64,000 bases of DNA. Origin: Apricaphanius iberus (taxonomy: Eukaryota > Chordata > Actinopteri > Cyprinodontiformes > Aphaniidae). This document shows positions 13,401-26,100 of the stretch, piece after piece (position 1 is the stretch's first letter; each line of letters opens with the position of its first letter). A program made the position numbers and the translations under genes. Below the pieces are notes generated by a model. That model saw only the letters and a program-made list of their open reading frames with translations. It did not search any database and was not told the DNA's origin. The stretch is from positions 3,286,001 to 3,350,000 of the forward strand of contig JAPXFQ010000804.1 of assembly GCA_028564705.1 (NCBI GenBank). The letters run 5' to 3'.

Positions 13401-15569
13401 GATTAGGGTGATGGCAATAAGCCCTTTAAACCTCAAAGACTTAGAGCTCATCACCAAAGATAAATTGTCTAAATACCAGTGAAAACATACAAAATGCTTT
13501 CCATCAACTATAAGAAGGGTGTCATTGGTATACCCCTGGAAAGATTTTTCTATTGATTACTAGGAAGAATATACTGTACACGATTTTTTTAAAGCAATTT
13601 TGATCAAATGTAAATGAAAGGATTTTCTTTTAAAAACTGACCTAGTTTTATTGTCTTCTGACAGACATCCACCTCATTTCCAATCAGACACAGACTTTTC
13701 TGGCAAAATGAAAATAACTTTTAATCTAAATCTGCCAATGGGAGCAACTGTATGTAATTAATCAATAACAAACAAATAAATAAAACTATCTGCAGAAATA
13801 TCTAGTTTGTTACAAAGCCGACTTCAGACAGGGGAGAAGGGTTTTATGTATTTCCATCTTACAGCATTGTCAATAACAGCTAAAGTGATGTTTAGCTGTT
13901 ATTTTTCTATGATGATTACCTTCTTTTATCTCTCTCCTTGTTGCTAATGGCAACAATATACATAGGATAACTTCCTCCTTTTAATGATCACAGCGCTGAT
14001 GATCAGAGGCAGCAATACAGACAATGGTTGCCCACTTGAGAAAATAGTAAAAGTGTAAATAGTTTTCTTTATGTTATGCTAATAAGTTTTAAGAAAATAC
14101 TGCAAGCTCATTTGGTTTTGAATAATAGGCAGTAGATGAAACTTCAGTTCCCCTGCTTTGAGCAACAGTTAGCAAACATATTACTATTTGCTGCATTACA
14201 ATACTGACTATTCATAAGCCCTCCATGTCAAATGAACTGAACCAATCTCTTATTCAATAATAGCAACTCAACAATAATGATACAAATAATAATAATTGCC
14301 TAAAATCTGGTAATAGCAACCATATTTAGCACTTCATTGCCCTCAGGAGGAAAGGGTTTACTTGTTGTCCCCAAGTTGAAGGATACGCACACTCATGCGG
14401 TCATCCATCAGATGCAGTTGCAGCCGTCACGTTTGTCCAAAGTCTTGTTTTCTGTGGACATGTGACATTAGTCCCGCTGTGAGACCAACACTCCTAACCC
14501 CTGGGACTGGGCCAAAGGTCTTCTGGGGTCCCAACCTTCCCACTGCCCCTCTGGGCTTCCCAGACTTCCCCAGACCTGAATGGACACCAAGGGCAACTCA
14601 GCCTGGGAATTGGACATAGGCCAGTTTTGCAGCCTGACGAGGAGTCTCAGGAAGAAAACCTAATGCTGCTTTATACCACACATAGAGAAAGACTGACGGA
14701 GATGTACAACAGGCTTCCCTGGCCTCTCGGTGCCCTTTGAATTAAGCTGTTTGGGAGTACTGCTGGTCATCTTGTTTGTACGTAGACGGGTGATAGTGGG
14801 TCATGGCGGGTGACGCTGAGTGTGACGTTTCGGTTGTGCGCTGATGTTTTCAAGGCCAACATGGGGGGTATCCAACCTTATAAACCTGTCATTAAAATTG
14901 AAGTATGTAAGTATTATAGTGGTCACATTGTCTCTATATTTAAACAACTCCGTATCAGGAGTTTAGAATCTCATCTGTGTCATGAATCAGGTTATAAATG
15001 TATGAGGCTGCTTGCTCACATTTGCTTCATGTTTGTGATACAAAAAGACCCTTCACAAACTCAGAGCTTGATTCACATCTTCCCGTTTATTCACACAAGT
15101 GGGCCGTTTGAGTACGTGTGGAGACACATTCATAGGGAACAGTACTGCCCATTCTGACAGACTAAACCCATTCTCCTCTGCTGTCATTGACAATGCACAG
15201 TACTAGTGACGACAACCATCGCTTTCCTTGTATTGTCCCACGCAGGGGCCGAGGGGCCGCAGATGTTTCACACACAAGGTGGCTGTCGGGTTGAAGATAA
15301 TAATCTATATCTAGATCATTCATACCATCTGTGTTCCAAATGTTGTACTTCAGGATAGTGAAGAGTTACTACAGGGATCTGCTGCTTAATTTAACTTTGA
15401 AGAGTTTAATGTTAAATTGGCTGAGAGCGGTATTAGTGTTCCGGACTTATTTCTTGTATAGGTGTCTCTGTTGTTGTAAAAAAAACACTATTACAACCTA
15501 CGGAGCACAATAGCTTAATCAAAAAACAGTCTGGAGCGACTGTTAATGGCACAAACATGGGCACTATAA

Positions 15570-15697
15570 GGGCGTTTTCACATGGTATGGGAGTCCGTAC
15601 TCGGATACCGTATTTGGTCAAAATCCACTTATTTCGTACCATGTGAACACAGCCTGGACTGTGCCAGGATACGGCCACAGAGACCTGTCTTGGAGGT
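15570..15697 (+). mobile_element. Truncated PIF/Harbinger-type MITE
   Basis: The left end is intact: a TAA (15567-15569), the usual three-base target, is followed by GGGCGTTTTCACATGG. The next ~110 bases, including GTATTTGGTCAAAATCC and GTACCATGTGAACACAG, match the reverse complement of the right part of the complete element at 49391-49993. Similarity stops after CTTGGAGG (about 15697) and no right terminal repeat is visible, so this is a one-ended fragment. Confidence 0.8.
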
Positions 15698-16844
15698 CGG
15701 TTACCAAAAGGCAGGTTTACTACAATGCTTTTATCATATATGTGGTTTCTTTACCATGAATCTGTGAAACTGTGCTATACTAATAGAATTGCCTTGCCTA
15801 CTAGCTTTGTATGTTTTCTCCATAGCTTAAAATCAGTCGAGTTGAATGCTGATCATCTGTTGACATCAAGTTTTACACCTTATTTCCTTAATTAAAGGAT
15901 CCTTTATGTACATTTATATGCGCATCGAAAGCAAGCTATGATAATAATCGAGCCAATACCTTAATCAGAACGGCAACTTTCATCCAAGGTTATGTCAGTA
16001 AGAAAATAGAACTATTGAATTAAATGAGTTCTACTCCGTAATGGTAGCTGGCTACATGTGCCCTTTCATGTCGGTATTTACCCTTTAGGCTTTGAGCGTC
16101 ACACAAATAGTAAACAAATGCTGGCGGCAGTGAGGCAGGCAGAGTAAAAGCAGGATTTGCAGACAGATTGAATAAATGGATGACAACAATGCTGCAGCAC
16201 AGTACACTTCATAAGTACTGTACTGGATGATTCTGTTACATGTGTTGTTGGTGCTTTGTCATTGTAGTACATGTGTTGCTATTCCGCGGTCATTTGCGGA
16301 AGAGGGAGTGCCAAGGCCTGTAGCTCAATATAGCTGGGATGCTGTTTACATGCAGATAAATTCAGCTTTCATCACCAAAGGCTTCAAGGCTTTTGCTACA
16401 TCTAACAAATTCTCTTCCAATATATCTGTTCTTACAGAAGCAAGGTATCCCACAACATGATGCTGCCACCACCATGTTTTGAAGAATGAAAGACAGAAAG
16501 TTAGAATCCGGAGACTAAAATATAACTTTTTATCTGTGCAAAGCACCTTGTAACAGCAGGTCTGACGTATTTTACATTATATCAGAACAAAATATATAAA
16601 TTACTTTTGTTCCATGATCCGTTAATAGCATCCAACAGCAATAGGTAACATAAAGCAACGGTTCTAATAACTGAAAATTGGAAAGCATCTCTTTGTTTAG
16701 AAAAGAAATAGAGAGAAAGAAAAAAATAAAATGACTGCACATGAGCTTTTCCCTTAACTTTGGAGGAAACTGATTTTTTATGTTTCATCTGAAGTTGCGC
16801 AAACACAAATCACCGCTCTGAGTGCGTACATTGTTGTCAGTCTG

Positions 16845-17107
16845 ATGAAAGTCAGACAAAAAAAAGAGGTGGAGTTTAAACAGGGCTGTTGTGAATAGAG
16901 GAGCAGGAGGAGGAGATCGGTCATTCAGTTGAAGAAGGGAGTGCTTGCTGACAGACCAGAGGAGCAGGAGTTTGATTTTAGAGAGAAACGTGAGGAGAAG
17001 CACTATTTTTTATAGAAACCTTATTTGAAAAATACTTTTTTTTTTCTCTGATTGCATTATCCTGGAGGTCTTGATGCTGTCCCCGGATCATGAAAGAAAC
17101 GCTAACC
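16845..17107 (+). promoter_or_regulatory. rgl1: Putative main 5' UTR / promoter of rgl1 (exon 1b)
   Basis: About 260 bases before the exon 1b ATG are purine-rich (GGAGCAGGAGGAGGAGATCGG at about 16900) and carry no long open frame, as expected of a 5' UTR with the transcription start somewhere near 16850-16950. The start codon context is GCTAACC-ATG-A. No clear TATA box or CpG island is visible. The extent is inferred from position only. Confidence 0.4.
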
Positions 17108-17134
17108 ATGAAGTTCGCCTGGAAAACTAAAATG
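17108..17134 (+). CDS. rgl1: rgl1 exon 1b, nine-residue start MKFAWKTKM
   Basis: ATG to the donor GTAAAG at 17135 encodes MKFAWKTKM in phase 0. The mammalian RGL1 short isoform begins with the very similar MKLLWQAKM joined to SSIQDWGEE, and the next exon here starts SSVQDWGEE. This homology fixes the start codon of the main isoform although the exon is too short for ORF finding. Confidence 0.9.
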
Positions 17135-20100
17135 GTAAAGAAAAACAAAGCAAGACAAAACAAAACAGAAAAGGCTTTTTGTATCTGCGTTGTGTTATGT
17201 GTGGTTCAGAAACCAGGGGGAGAGGTTTGCATTGATGAGTTTGTGGTTAAGTGAAGGGGGAGGAGGGGGTGTATATGCCTGGGAAAGCTGTGGATAACGG
17301 GGAAAAGACGAAGGAGGAGGAGGAGGAGAGTGAATATCGAGGGGGAGAGTGAATATCGGGGGCAACAGCTGAAGACTTTTGTTTTTATTCAGCTTTAAAC
17401 CTAGTTTAACCCACATAGAGTCGCTGCGTAAAGATAAGGCGCAGACTTTGGTTAAGGGATCTCGTATATAACCTGAATTCCTCAATCCGTCTACTGACGC
17501 CTGCCTGATGATAGATTTGAAAACTTTTGTTTGGGGATCCACAATGACAGAAAAAGGGAACAATTGGCCCCAGCCCCAGGGGCCAAAGCAAAGCAGTCTC
17601 TCTACAGGTCGCAGCTGTGTCCTGGGAAAAAATAATAACATGCAGCAGATCAGCGCCGCAGATTTAACACAACTGTTGTTGTTTTATTGTGGGTTTGGTT
17701 TAAAGCCATCTGATAATGCTAGATAGCTCTTTTGAGAAGATAGGATTCAGTTTATATGAGCGCATTTTATATGGCAAGATCAGAGTTAAAAGAATATATC
17801 TGAAATTTTTTAAGTAAGGTTATCTAAATCAATTAGCAGCTAATATCTGCAGTGGTAACTCTCTTTGTGTATGGCATTTAGTATAAATTCTGCTTTGTTA
17901 AACATGGAAGCTGACAGCTAGCAGCTGAGAAGGACCAAGACCAAATCTGACTTTTACTGCAAAAAGGCAAAGCAACTTTATTTGTATATCACACTTTTAC
18001 CAGCACAAAGCACCACATTAGAAACACATATCATGTGACTTTAGAACATATGACTTTCCAGCTTTATTATTAATAAATTACTCAAAGGCAGCTCTAAACA
18101 AATGAGTTTCTAGCTTTGATTTAAAGGAACAAATTGTTTCAGCAGTTCTACAGTCTTCTGGAAGTTCGTCCCAGATAAGGGGAGCATAGAAACTGAAAGC
18201 TGCTTCTCCATGTTTGGTTCTGATTCTAGGGATGATCAGTAGACTAGAGTTGGAAGACCTGAGTGGTCTGGGTAGTTGGTATATACAGAAAGATCTTCAA
18301 TGTACTTTGGTGCCAAGCCATACAAGGATTTATCAGCCATTGTAAGGATGTTAGAACTGGGGTGATGTGCTCTACTTTCCAGGTTGTCCGGCACTAGACA
18401 TGTCCCTGTGTGAAACAACTAGTGAAAATCCATCCATCCATTTAATTTATCAGAGGTGTTGAAAGTATTCCCATTCAAAACTCAAGTAGAAGTATAGATA
18501 CTATGGTTTAAAAATACTTTAGAAGTTGAAGTATCAAGTCAAGCTTTTTACTCAAGTAAAAGTTAAAAAGTACTACATTCAAAAGTACTTAAAGTATAAA
18601 AATAAAAGTAACGGAAGTTTTTTTTTTAAAAGTGTTGTTACAAGTGAAAGTTTAAGCTGCACCACAGCACTACAACACCTCCTAAAACACTTTTGCTAAA
18701 AACCCATAATGACTTTAATGTTATATAAAAATCGTAAAACTTAAAAATTAGGGATACGCAAGGTAACCCATTTCACCTGTATATGTCCATCAAAATCACT
18801 GCATTTTAGTGTAATGTAAATACATAATATAACATTCTTGCACTACTTTTTGCACAGGTGGTTGGCACTGGGCTCTTTGAAGCGAGTCTTTAACCATCTG
18901 CTCCGGTAACAGTCATGTTCCAAAGCCTCTCGGTCTGACATGACGCTTGGATACCTTCATGGGAATCTTTCTATTAATACATTGATTCATTTACCGGTAC
19001 TCTGCACATAAAGCTAAAACTGTCAGAACGTCTGCACCTAACAGTCAGGAGTATAAATTGTAATCAGTCAATAATGACAAATGCTCATCTAAATAACTGG
19101 ATAAATACCAAAAATATTTGATTAATGTTACCCCTGAGTGCGCAGTACGTGATGGATCCGGGCTGTCGGTATGGTGGATGTGTAAATTTATTATCAAACC
19201 GGAGTCAAATTCTATCCAGTTAGTGCATTTTCAAAAAACAATTTTGTGCGTTTATTTTTAATAAAACGACAAGACTAAAAATGAACCAGAAATAACAAGG
19301 CTATTATTAAAATGTAAGGAGTAGAAAGTACAGATAATTGCATGAAAATGTAAGGAGTAGAAGTAAAAAGTATATAATTACTCCATTGAAATATAATTCC
19401 CCAAAAGTTTTACTTAGGTAAGCTGACAAAGTATTTGCACTTCATAACTTGAAACCTTAAATCTTTACCGATCTTATCCTATGCAGGTTTGTTTGGGGCT
19501 GGCCCAGCATTCATCAGGCGAGAGATGGGATACACCCTGTACAGGCCGCCAGTACTACTGAAAATGAAAAATCAAAAATATTTTGAATCAGAGTAACTTT
19601 ATAATTTAAAAAAGTGATGTAAAAAGCAAAATATATTATAGCATTTGAAGTTCATACTACTGAATTGAATTTTAGACTAGGGTCTGTTCCTGGTGTATGT
19701 TGTACAAAGGGCAATCATTAATGGCACACCACATCCTACTTTTGTTGTTTAAATAATTAGTTGCTTTGTAATTAATCAGCACCAACTTGACAATGATTTA
19801 AGAGTTTGTATGAAAGTGTTAGCATAGACTGTTTTGACATTTTTTTGCTAAGAAAACTAAGAGTTGTTCTAAGATGGTGGTCTTCAACACAATCAGACTA
19901 GCTCTTAGTTTCAACTTCTGGGTTCAGCTAATCTATATTCATTGTTAGATATCCTGATACTATGAAAGGGGATTTTATGTGTTCCCAGCTGGATTTACAA
20001 CAAGAACATCTCCTAGACTTGGAATTATGACTTCAGGGGAGAAGGTCTGTGTTCAGCATAAAAATTTGTTTAAAAATGTTGTGAAAGTGTCAGGTTGAAA

Positions 20101-23100
20101 CTATTTATTAGCACTTCTAACAGTTTCTCATTTAACCAGTGGCAGACATAGAGCGGTGCAATATCAGTTTGTCAGCATATTCTTGAAAAGTTTTAATGTA
20201 TACAATAGATATATAAGTTATGTTATTGCATATTACATTGCTAATTGTCTTTAACGACAAAAAAAGTAAATTCTCCTAACTTCACGACTTTCAACTAGAT
20301 ATAGTGAGATGTTAACCGCTCATAACCTTGTAACAAAATCTTCCTTCAAAATTGTAGATCTCTCCTTCTTTCTGTAGTATAGAGCTCATATCTCTGTTGT
20401 GTTTGATGGCTTGAGACCTCTGTAAGCTCTTCTTGCACTGTCTCTGTAGTCAAAATAATTTTACTTGGAAATGGAAATGTTTTGGTTTCCATTTGCATGC
20501 GAACTCCAGAAATTCTGTCTGAAAATAAGCCCTCAAACTTGTTGCACCAAAACACATCTCCATCTGCAGCACATGAAAAAACAGACAGTGTGTATGTGCG
20601 CAGGACTGTGAGCTCAGCAGCACTCAGACCTCCCGCTATTGTTTTGGGAGTGTACGGACTGCATGACTCATCCACTGATGTATTTATCTGTCTCAGCGCC
20701 AGTCGGTCGGACAGCCAGGAGCGGGTCAGGACAGTCGCAGGAGAAAATGTTGCTGACCATCAGACGAGATGCAGATTGTGTGTTTTACTTGTCCAAATCA
20801 TTCGGAACCTTTGTGTTCTTATTTTTGCGAGGTGTCTGCTTTTTCACTTTCAAATCCCGTGCTTCTGTAAATCCCAAACGCGGCCCAATCATGGCCACGT
20901 ACCGCCACGATTAGAGCAATCATTGAGCCTGTTAGCGGCAATGTTGTTGACCCTTGATCCCTTTCCTGGCGGGCCCTCTGTTTGGGGAGTAGAAGTGGAC
21001 TTTGCCACCGAGCTGTGTAAATGAGAATGGGCACAGTCTTGGCTGCAGTTCTCTTTGTATTTTTGAGGATTTGTTCAAAAAGTGCCGGGAGATTATTTAT
21101 TTTTAGCCATTTCTTCTCCTCCTCTGCCAGCCCTGTCTCTGCTTTTGTTGCCGTATCTGGCGCTTCAGCAGATCTCGCCAAGCATGAGTTTTGCATTGTG
21201 ACTCCAGTTTGCTCTTTTAGTTTATTTATACTCTCTGTTGTTTGGAACTAATTTACATCCATAACAAGCATATCTTTCTTTGGCTACAAGATGAGAACAA
21301 ATCTATTTAGTGTTAGTCTTATTACTTTCAGCTCACATTTGCAATCATGCTCCTTCAACAAACAGACGTCTGTATCGACCAAGAGAAAAAGGAAACATCT
21401 AGGTGTTTGTTCAGGAGACTTTTTTTATTTAGCCTGTTATCATTTGCCTGTCTGAGCTCTGAGAAAGCAGTCCAAACTAGATTTCAACTCCAGAGACAGG
21501 CGGTGAAAGAGATGGATGTCGAATAGAGGAGAGAGTAAAGAAAGAGGGAGAGAGGCCTGGCAGGCTGCTGCACTGGTGGGGGTTGGGGGAGTGTGGTCCT
21601 TCTTTATGTTTTACTGCACTCCCCTCTCCCTACTTCATTTTACTTTGTGCTGTGGTTGTGTTTTTGTGTTAAGCCTTCTGCTTCTTTTTCTTGCACCAGT
21701 TTCTAAAAAGCCAATTCCTGTGTTATAAAGTCAGTGTAATGACATTTGTGCACGTCAGCTCTGCAGCCTACTGCTGCTTACTGGAAGCTGTTTTATCTCT
21801 TAATCCTCAACATGAGGTACCTCCTCTCCAGCTGAGGTTCAATAATATTTTTCCTCTTCTTTTCAGAGCTCGGTGCAGGACTGGGGGGAGGAAGTTGAGG
21901 AAGGGGCCGTCTACAATGTGACACTGAAGAGGGTACAGATTCAGCAGGCGGCCAACAAGGGAGCAAGATGGCTGGGGGTGAGTCTGACACAAAGCGTTGT
22001 ATCTGGTCACACTTTTCCAGCGTCGGATCAATTCACCCCTTTACCACTTTATGACCCCCCTTAGTCTTCCCACCCATGTCATGTTAATCATTTTGGTATT
22101 TTTGATCAATTTTGGAAAGTTAATTGATTTTATATATTGTTTAATTTAAACAGATGAGGTTTTTCAATAGCATATTTCTATTTGATGTGGTTCTGATTCC
22201 CATCTGTGCCAGTCAACTTTTACAAAATATAAAAGCTTATGACCCTTGATTAAATCAAATGTTATTTTATTGGAACCTCAAATTCACAACTCCTACTATG
22301 CTAGTCGTTTGCAATCACCCCCTCTGTATGTAAGCCGTGTCCATGAATCTTGGAGAGAGTCATGAAATCCCCATTTTTATGTATAGTTCAATTTAAAAGT
22401 ATACTATTTTTATACACTCTTTTCACATTTATTTTGGCTCTGTTCCCTCTTGGGGCCATTCAACCCTTATGAAAAATGGCAGGTTTTGACCCCGATTAAA
22501 TCATATATCTTTCACCAACCTTCTGCTAATGCATAATATTCTGCAGTCATATAACGGCTTTTCTTTACAGTAGATAAGGATTAGATCCTAAAAAAAATTA
22601 CCTTAAATACTTGGTTTTGAATGCAGGCACAAAACAAATCAAAGTAGACACATGAGCTCCTAATAATTGTCTTCCTTCCCAGCTTTCTGCTGCAAAAATA
22701 TAAAACTCAAATTTTGATTTTTTTGATGTTGACCCCTTTAAATGTGATCATATACTGATGGTTTGTTGAAACTATCTGTTGAATCCTGAACGGTTCTGCT
22801 GACTGTTTTATTTAAAGCAGCCTTCAGTGGGCCAAAACCATGTATTGTCATCGACCAGTGCTGTTATTGTTTTAACATTTTAAGCCTGCTTAACTCAGGC
22901 AACACCTTTTAGCTCATGGTTAAAAATAAATAAATAAATCCAGCAGTTTCACTGGACTTGCACTATTTTTCCAGTGCGTGTGATTTCCTAACTTTTCAAG
23001 CTGCTGGAAAAGCTGCTTGTTAGCCCACATGGGGAAATGATTTTTATAAAATGCTGCTACGGATCAAAACAGAGTATTAAACACTTTTCCAGAGAATATG

Positions 23101-26100
23101 AGGCTTTACTGTTTCCTCTACTATTATGTCCTGCATAATAAGATGTTGTGTGCTGTATTATTATGCTGCACAGAGGGCCAAATTAGAGGCATTAGTTTTA
23201 AAAAAAAAGTTTTCAAAGAGTTTCTGTTTGACTTAAATCAGAGCTTTGTATTTTGTCTTGCTGGTGGTTTTGTACAGTGCTTGGTGGGTAAGCTGCACAA
23301 CAATATAAAAGCTATGTAGCTATAAGAGCCTATGGACGTATTGACGGTGCCGTGAGGCACCAACTGTGCTACAGATAATTAAAATAAAGTGGGTGATTCA
23401 AGCAGTGCCAACTACTGATCAGAGAAAATTAGAGAAAATTCCAGCTGACACATCGGTACATCTTCTGGAAGTGTTTGATTCCTAGAGGAAAGAAGTTGTG
23501 AATCTTGATTAGTTTTTATGCACGATAAATTGTGACGTTCGAGCCTTTGTATGTGTTTGTGTGTGTGACCTGGTGGTGACTCACCTCACATAGATAGAAA
23601 TCTTCCTTGTTATGTGTGTACACTCTTATCAGAGGGGAGTGGTGGGATAAGTTTGCTCTGCTGCTGTCCTCCTCTGTGTCTGAAGGACCGGTGGAGGAGG
23701 GGCTTCACTGTGATTAAAAGCAGATTGGAGCGTTTCCTGTTGCAGCTTGCTAGCTCCACCGAGGTCTCTCTCTTCTCAGTGTGTGTGCCACCCTCTTTTA
23801 GTCTTTCCTTGCCTGTTTTTTTTCAGCCACTTCGCTCGATTCCCTTTTAGACACAATAGTCGGACACATCTGGAGAAACTAGGATCGAAAATAGGTCACG
23901 GTTATCATAGCTGTTTCCTCCTTATTCTTTGGTAATCAGTGATGGATTAATTTGATCTGTGACTATAATTCATAAATTTGTCTTGTCATGATGTCAATTT
24001 ACAGTTTTTCTACATACTGAAAATATATTAGTGAAACCTGCATCCAGAAAATACATTTCACAGTTTCCTCTAATACTAAATTCAGAGCACAACGAAGAGA
24101 CCTGCTTATGTTAGCTAATCTAACCAAAAACAATGTTTTTTTCAACATTTTTTGCAGAAAAGTTGTCAGTGTAGTAAGGCGCTTCCTTACTGAGATTTTA
24201 CATTACTGCAACTGGTGACTGATTTTTTTAGATATAATGAGAGATAAATTCAAACGTCCAAATAAAAAGATAGTAATGCGGTGCCTAATGTACTTAATTA
24301 CGCAGCAGCCATATTTAATTTTGAAACCAAGTTTGATGAGAAAGCTCAAACTTTCCGACTCAGAAGTTAAGGGGATATTCTCTTCAAATCTTCTGATTTT
24401 AAGCGCTCTCATTTATAGAACTGTGCAGGATTGCAAATTAGCAAATAAAATGATGAAAATAAAATATTAGCATATAAATGCTAATTTCTAATCCTAGGTG
24501 TATATTTCTGTGTGCGTTTTTTAGGTTTTTGCCGGGTTCACTCCTATTTGTGACACTATAAAAACAGCCTTCCTTGACTGCACGATGGAACAGCAAGGAA
24601 TGCGATACTCTGAAATGCTTAGAGAGGAATTTTAAAAGGAAATACAAAAAATAAATAAACTTTGGGAGAAAAAGAAAAGAAGAAAATGACACAAATAAAA
24701 GGCTTATGGGCTCAAATAGAACTGGGCAATATATTGATTGTATCCATTATACCGATTACATTTTTTTCCTATTTATGAAGATTGAATGTTTGGAATAAAT
24801 TGCACATTTGCACCACCTGGGCTTCCATAGTTCAAAGGGAGGTCAGCCCGCCTAAGGCCTACCATGTTTTGCATTGTGTATTTATTTGGTCTTCAACCCT
24901 GGTCCTCATTGTCCTACTTGTTTTAGATGTTTTCCTGACTCCAGCACACCTGACTAATCTGACTGCATTAGCTCCTTAGCTGGCCTTCAACTGCTGCAGA
25001 AGCCTGTTGTTAACCCATTCATTTCAGACAAGTGTGCTGCTGCAGCAGCAGAGAAACAGGGTTGGGGACCTCTGCTTATTTGGACTTCATCAATTCAGGT
25101 CAACTCTGAGAAGATGATTGAAATAAAAGCAAGTTTTAAAAGCTATTTTCTGTCATGTGTAATTTCCTTTTAAGAATAGAAACGGAGGAAAAGAAATCGA
25201 TTCGTATCAAAAATTTAGATATTATTTGTAATCCATATCACTCAGCCTTAACCTCCTGTAATTTTTCAGAAACAGTTGTATCGTGTCCGATGACATTATA
25301 CAGCTGAACTTTTGAGAATAAATCTTTAAATCAAAAATAATCTTCAAAAATCTTAGGAATACCAGGGATATAAGACAAATCACTGTTTTTGTCAATGTAC
25401 TGACAAAAACAGTGATTTGTCTTATATTGAAATATATAGACATCGACTTATCTGTAAAATATTATTGTCCAAATATGTTCAAATACTGAAAGATATAAAA
25501 AATAACGGCACTAATATAGTGTTAAGGCATTGAGAATTAGCAAGAAGATTTTTTTTTTATTGAAAAAACAAAATAAGATCAGTGAGTCTAAAGTTAGATT
25601 TCCTGACTTTTGTGTTCCATCTGAGGCCAAACAGCAGGTGTTTGAATATATTCTGGTACAGTAGTGTAAATGCATGTTTGTTTTTGTGTAGGCGGAGGGT
25701 GATCGCCTGCCTCCCGGCCACACGGTGAGCCAGCTGGAGACCTGCAAAATCCGCAGTATTCGTGCTGGGACTCTGGAGCGCCTGGTGGAGACGTTGTTAA
25801 CTGCTTTCGGAGACAACGACCTGACCTACACCTCCATCTTCCTCTCCACCTACAGATCATTTGCCAGCACCCAGACTGTTCTGCAGCTGCTGTTGGACAG
25901 GTAGGCGGGATTAAAAATGTATTTATTACACGTAAAAACAGAGCAACATGATATACTGAGTGTAAACGACTGCTAATTTAAATTCAGTCTGTTTTTTTTA
26001 TCTGTGGCAGGTATGGGAGTGTGGAGGAAAACGAGCAGGATGGTTCTGAAAGCAACGACGCCATCAGAAAGTGAGAAACAGTCTTATACATCATGATCGC

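Larger units (their letters stand above)
4821..16844 (+). other. Intron after exon 1a (or 5' flank of the main rgl1 promoter)
   Basis: No coding exon is recognisable over about 12 kb. It holds a tRNA-derived SINE (7500-7768), a CA/GT microsatellite (10447-10464) and a truncated Harbinger-type MITE (15570-15697), listed separately. A purine-rich GGAGGAGGAGAAAG-type patch at about 11594-11630, followed by a moderately GC-richer stretch to 11760, resembles an untranslated leader, but no start codon plus donor stands out. Everything else looks like unique AT-rich non-coding DNA. Confidence 0.5.

Noticed and set aside
20482..21024. 180-codon open frame in rgl1 intron 1, in a GC-richer stretch
   Set aside because: The peptide has no recognisable domain, overlapping frames on both strands are similarly long, and there is no in-phase donor tying it to exon 2. 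It could be an untranslated alternative first exon, but nothing specific supports this.
25368..25427. microRNA precursor
   Set aside because: A perfect 27-bp stem with a 6-nt loop is shorter than usual animal precursors and lacks their bulges. Without small-RNA data a microRNA call is not supported.
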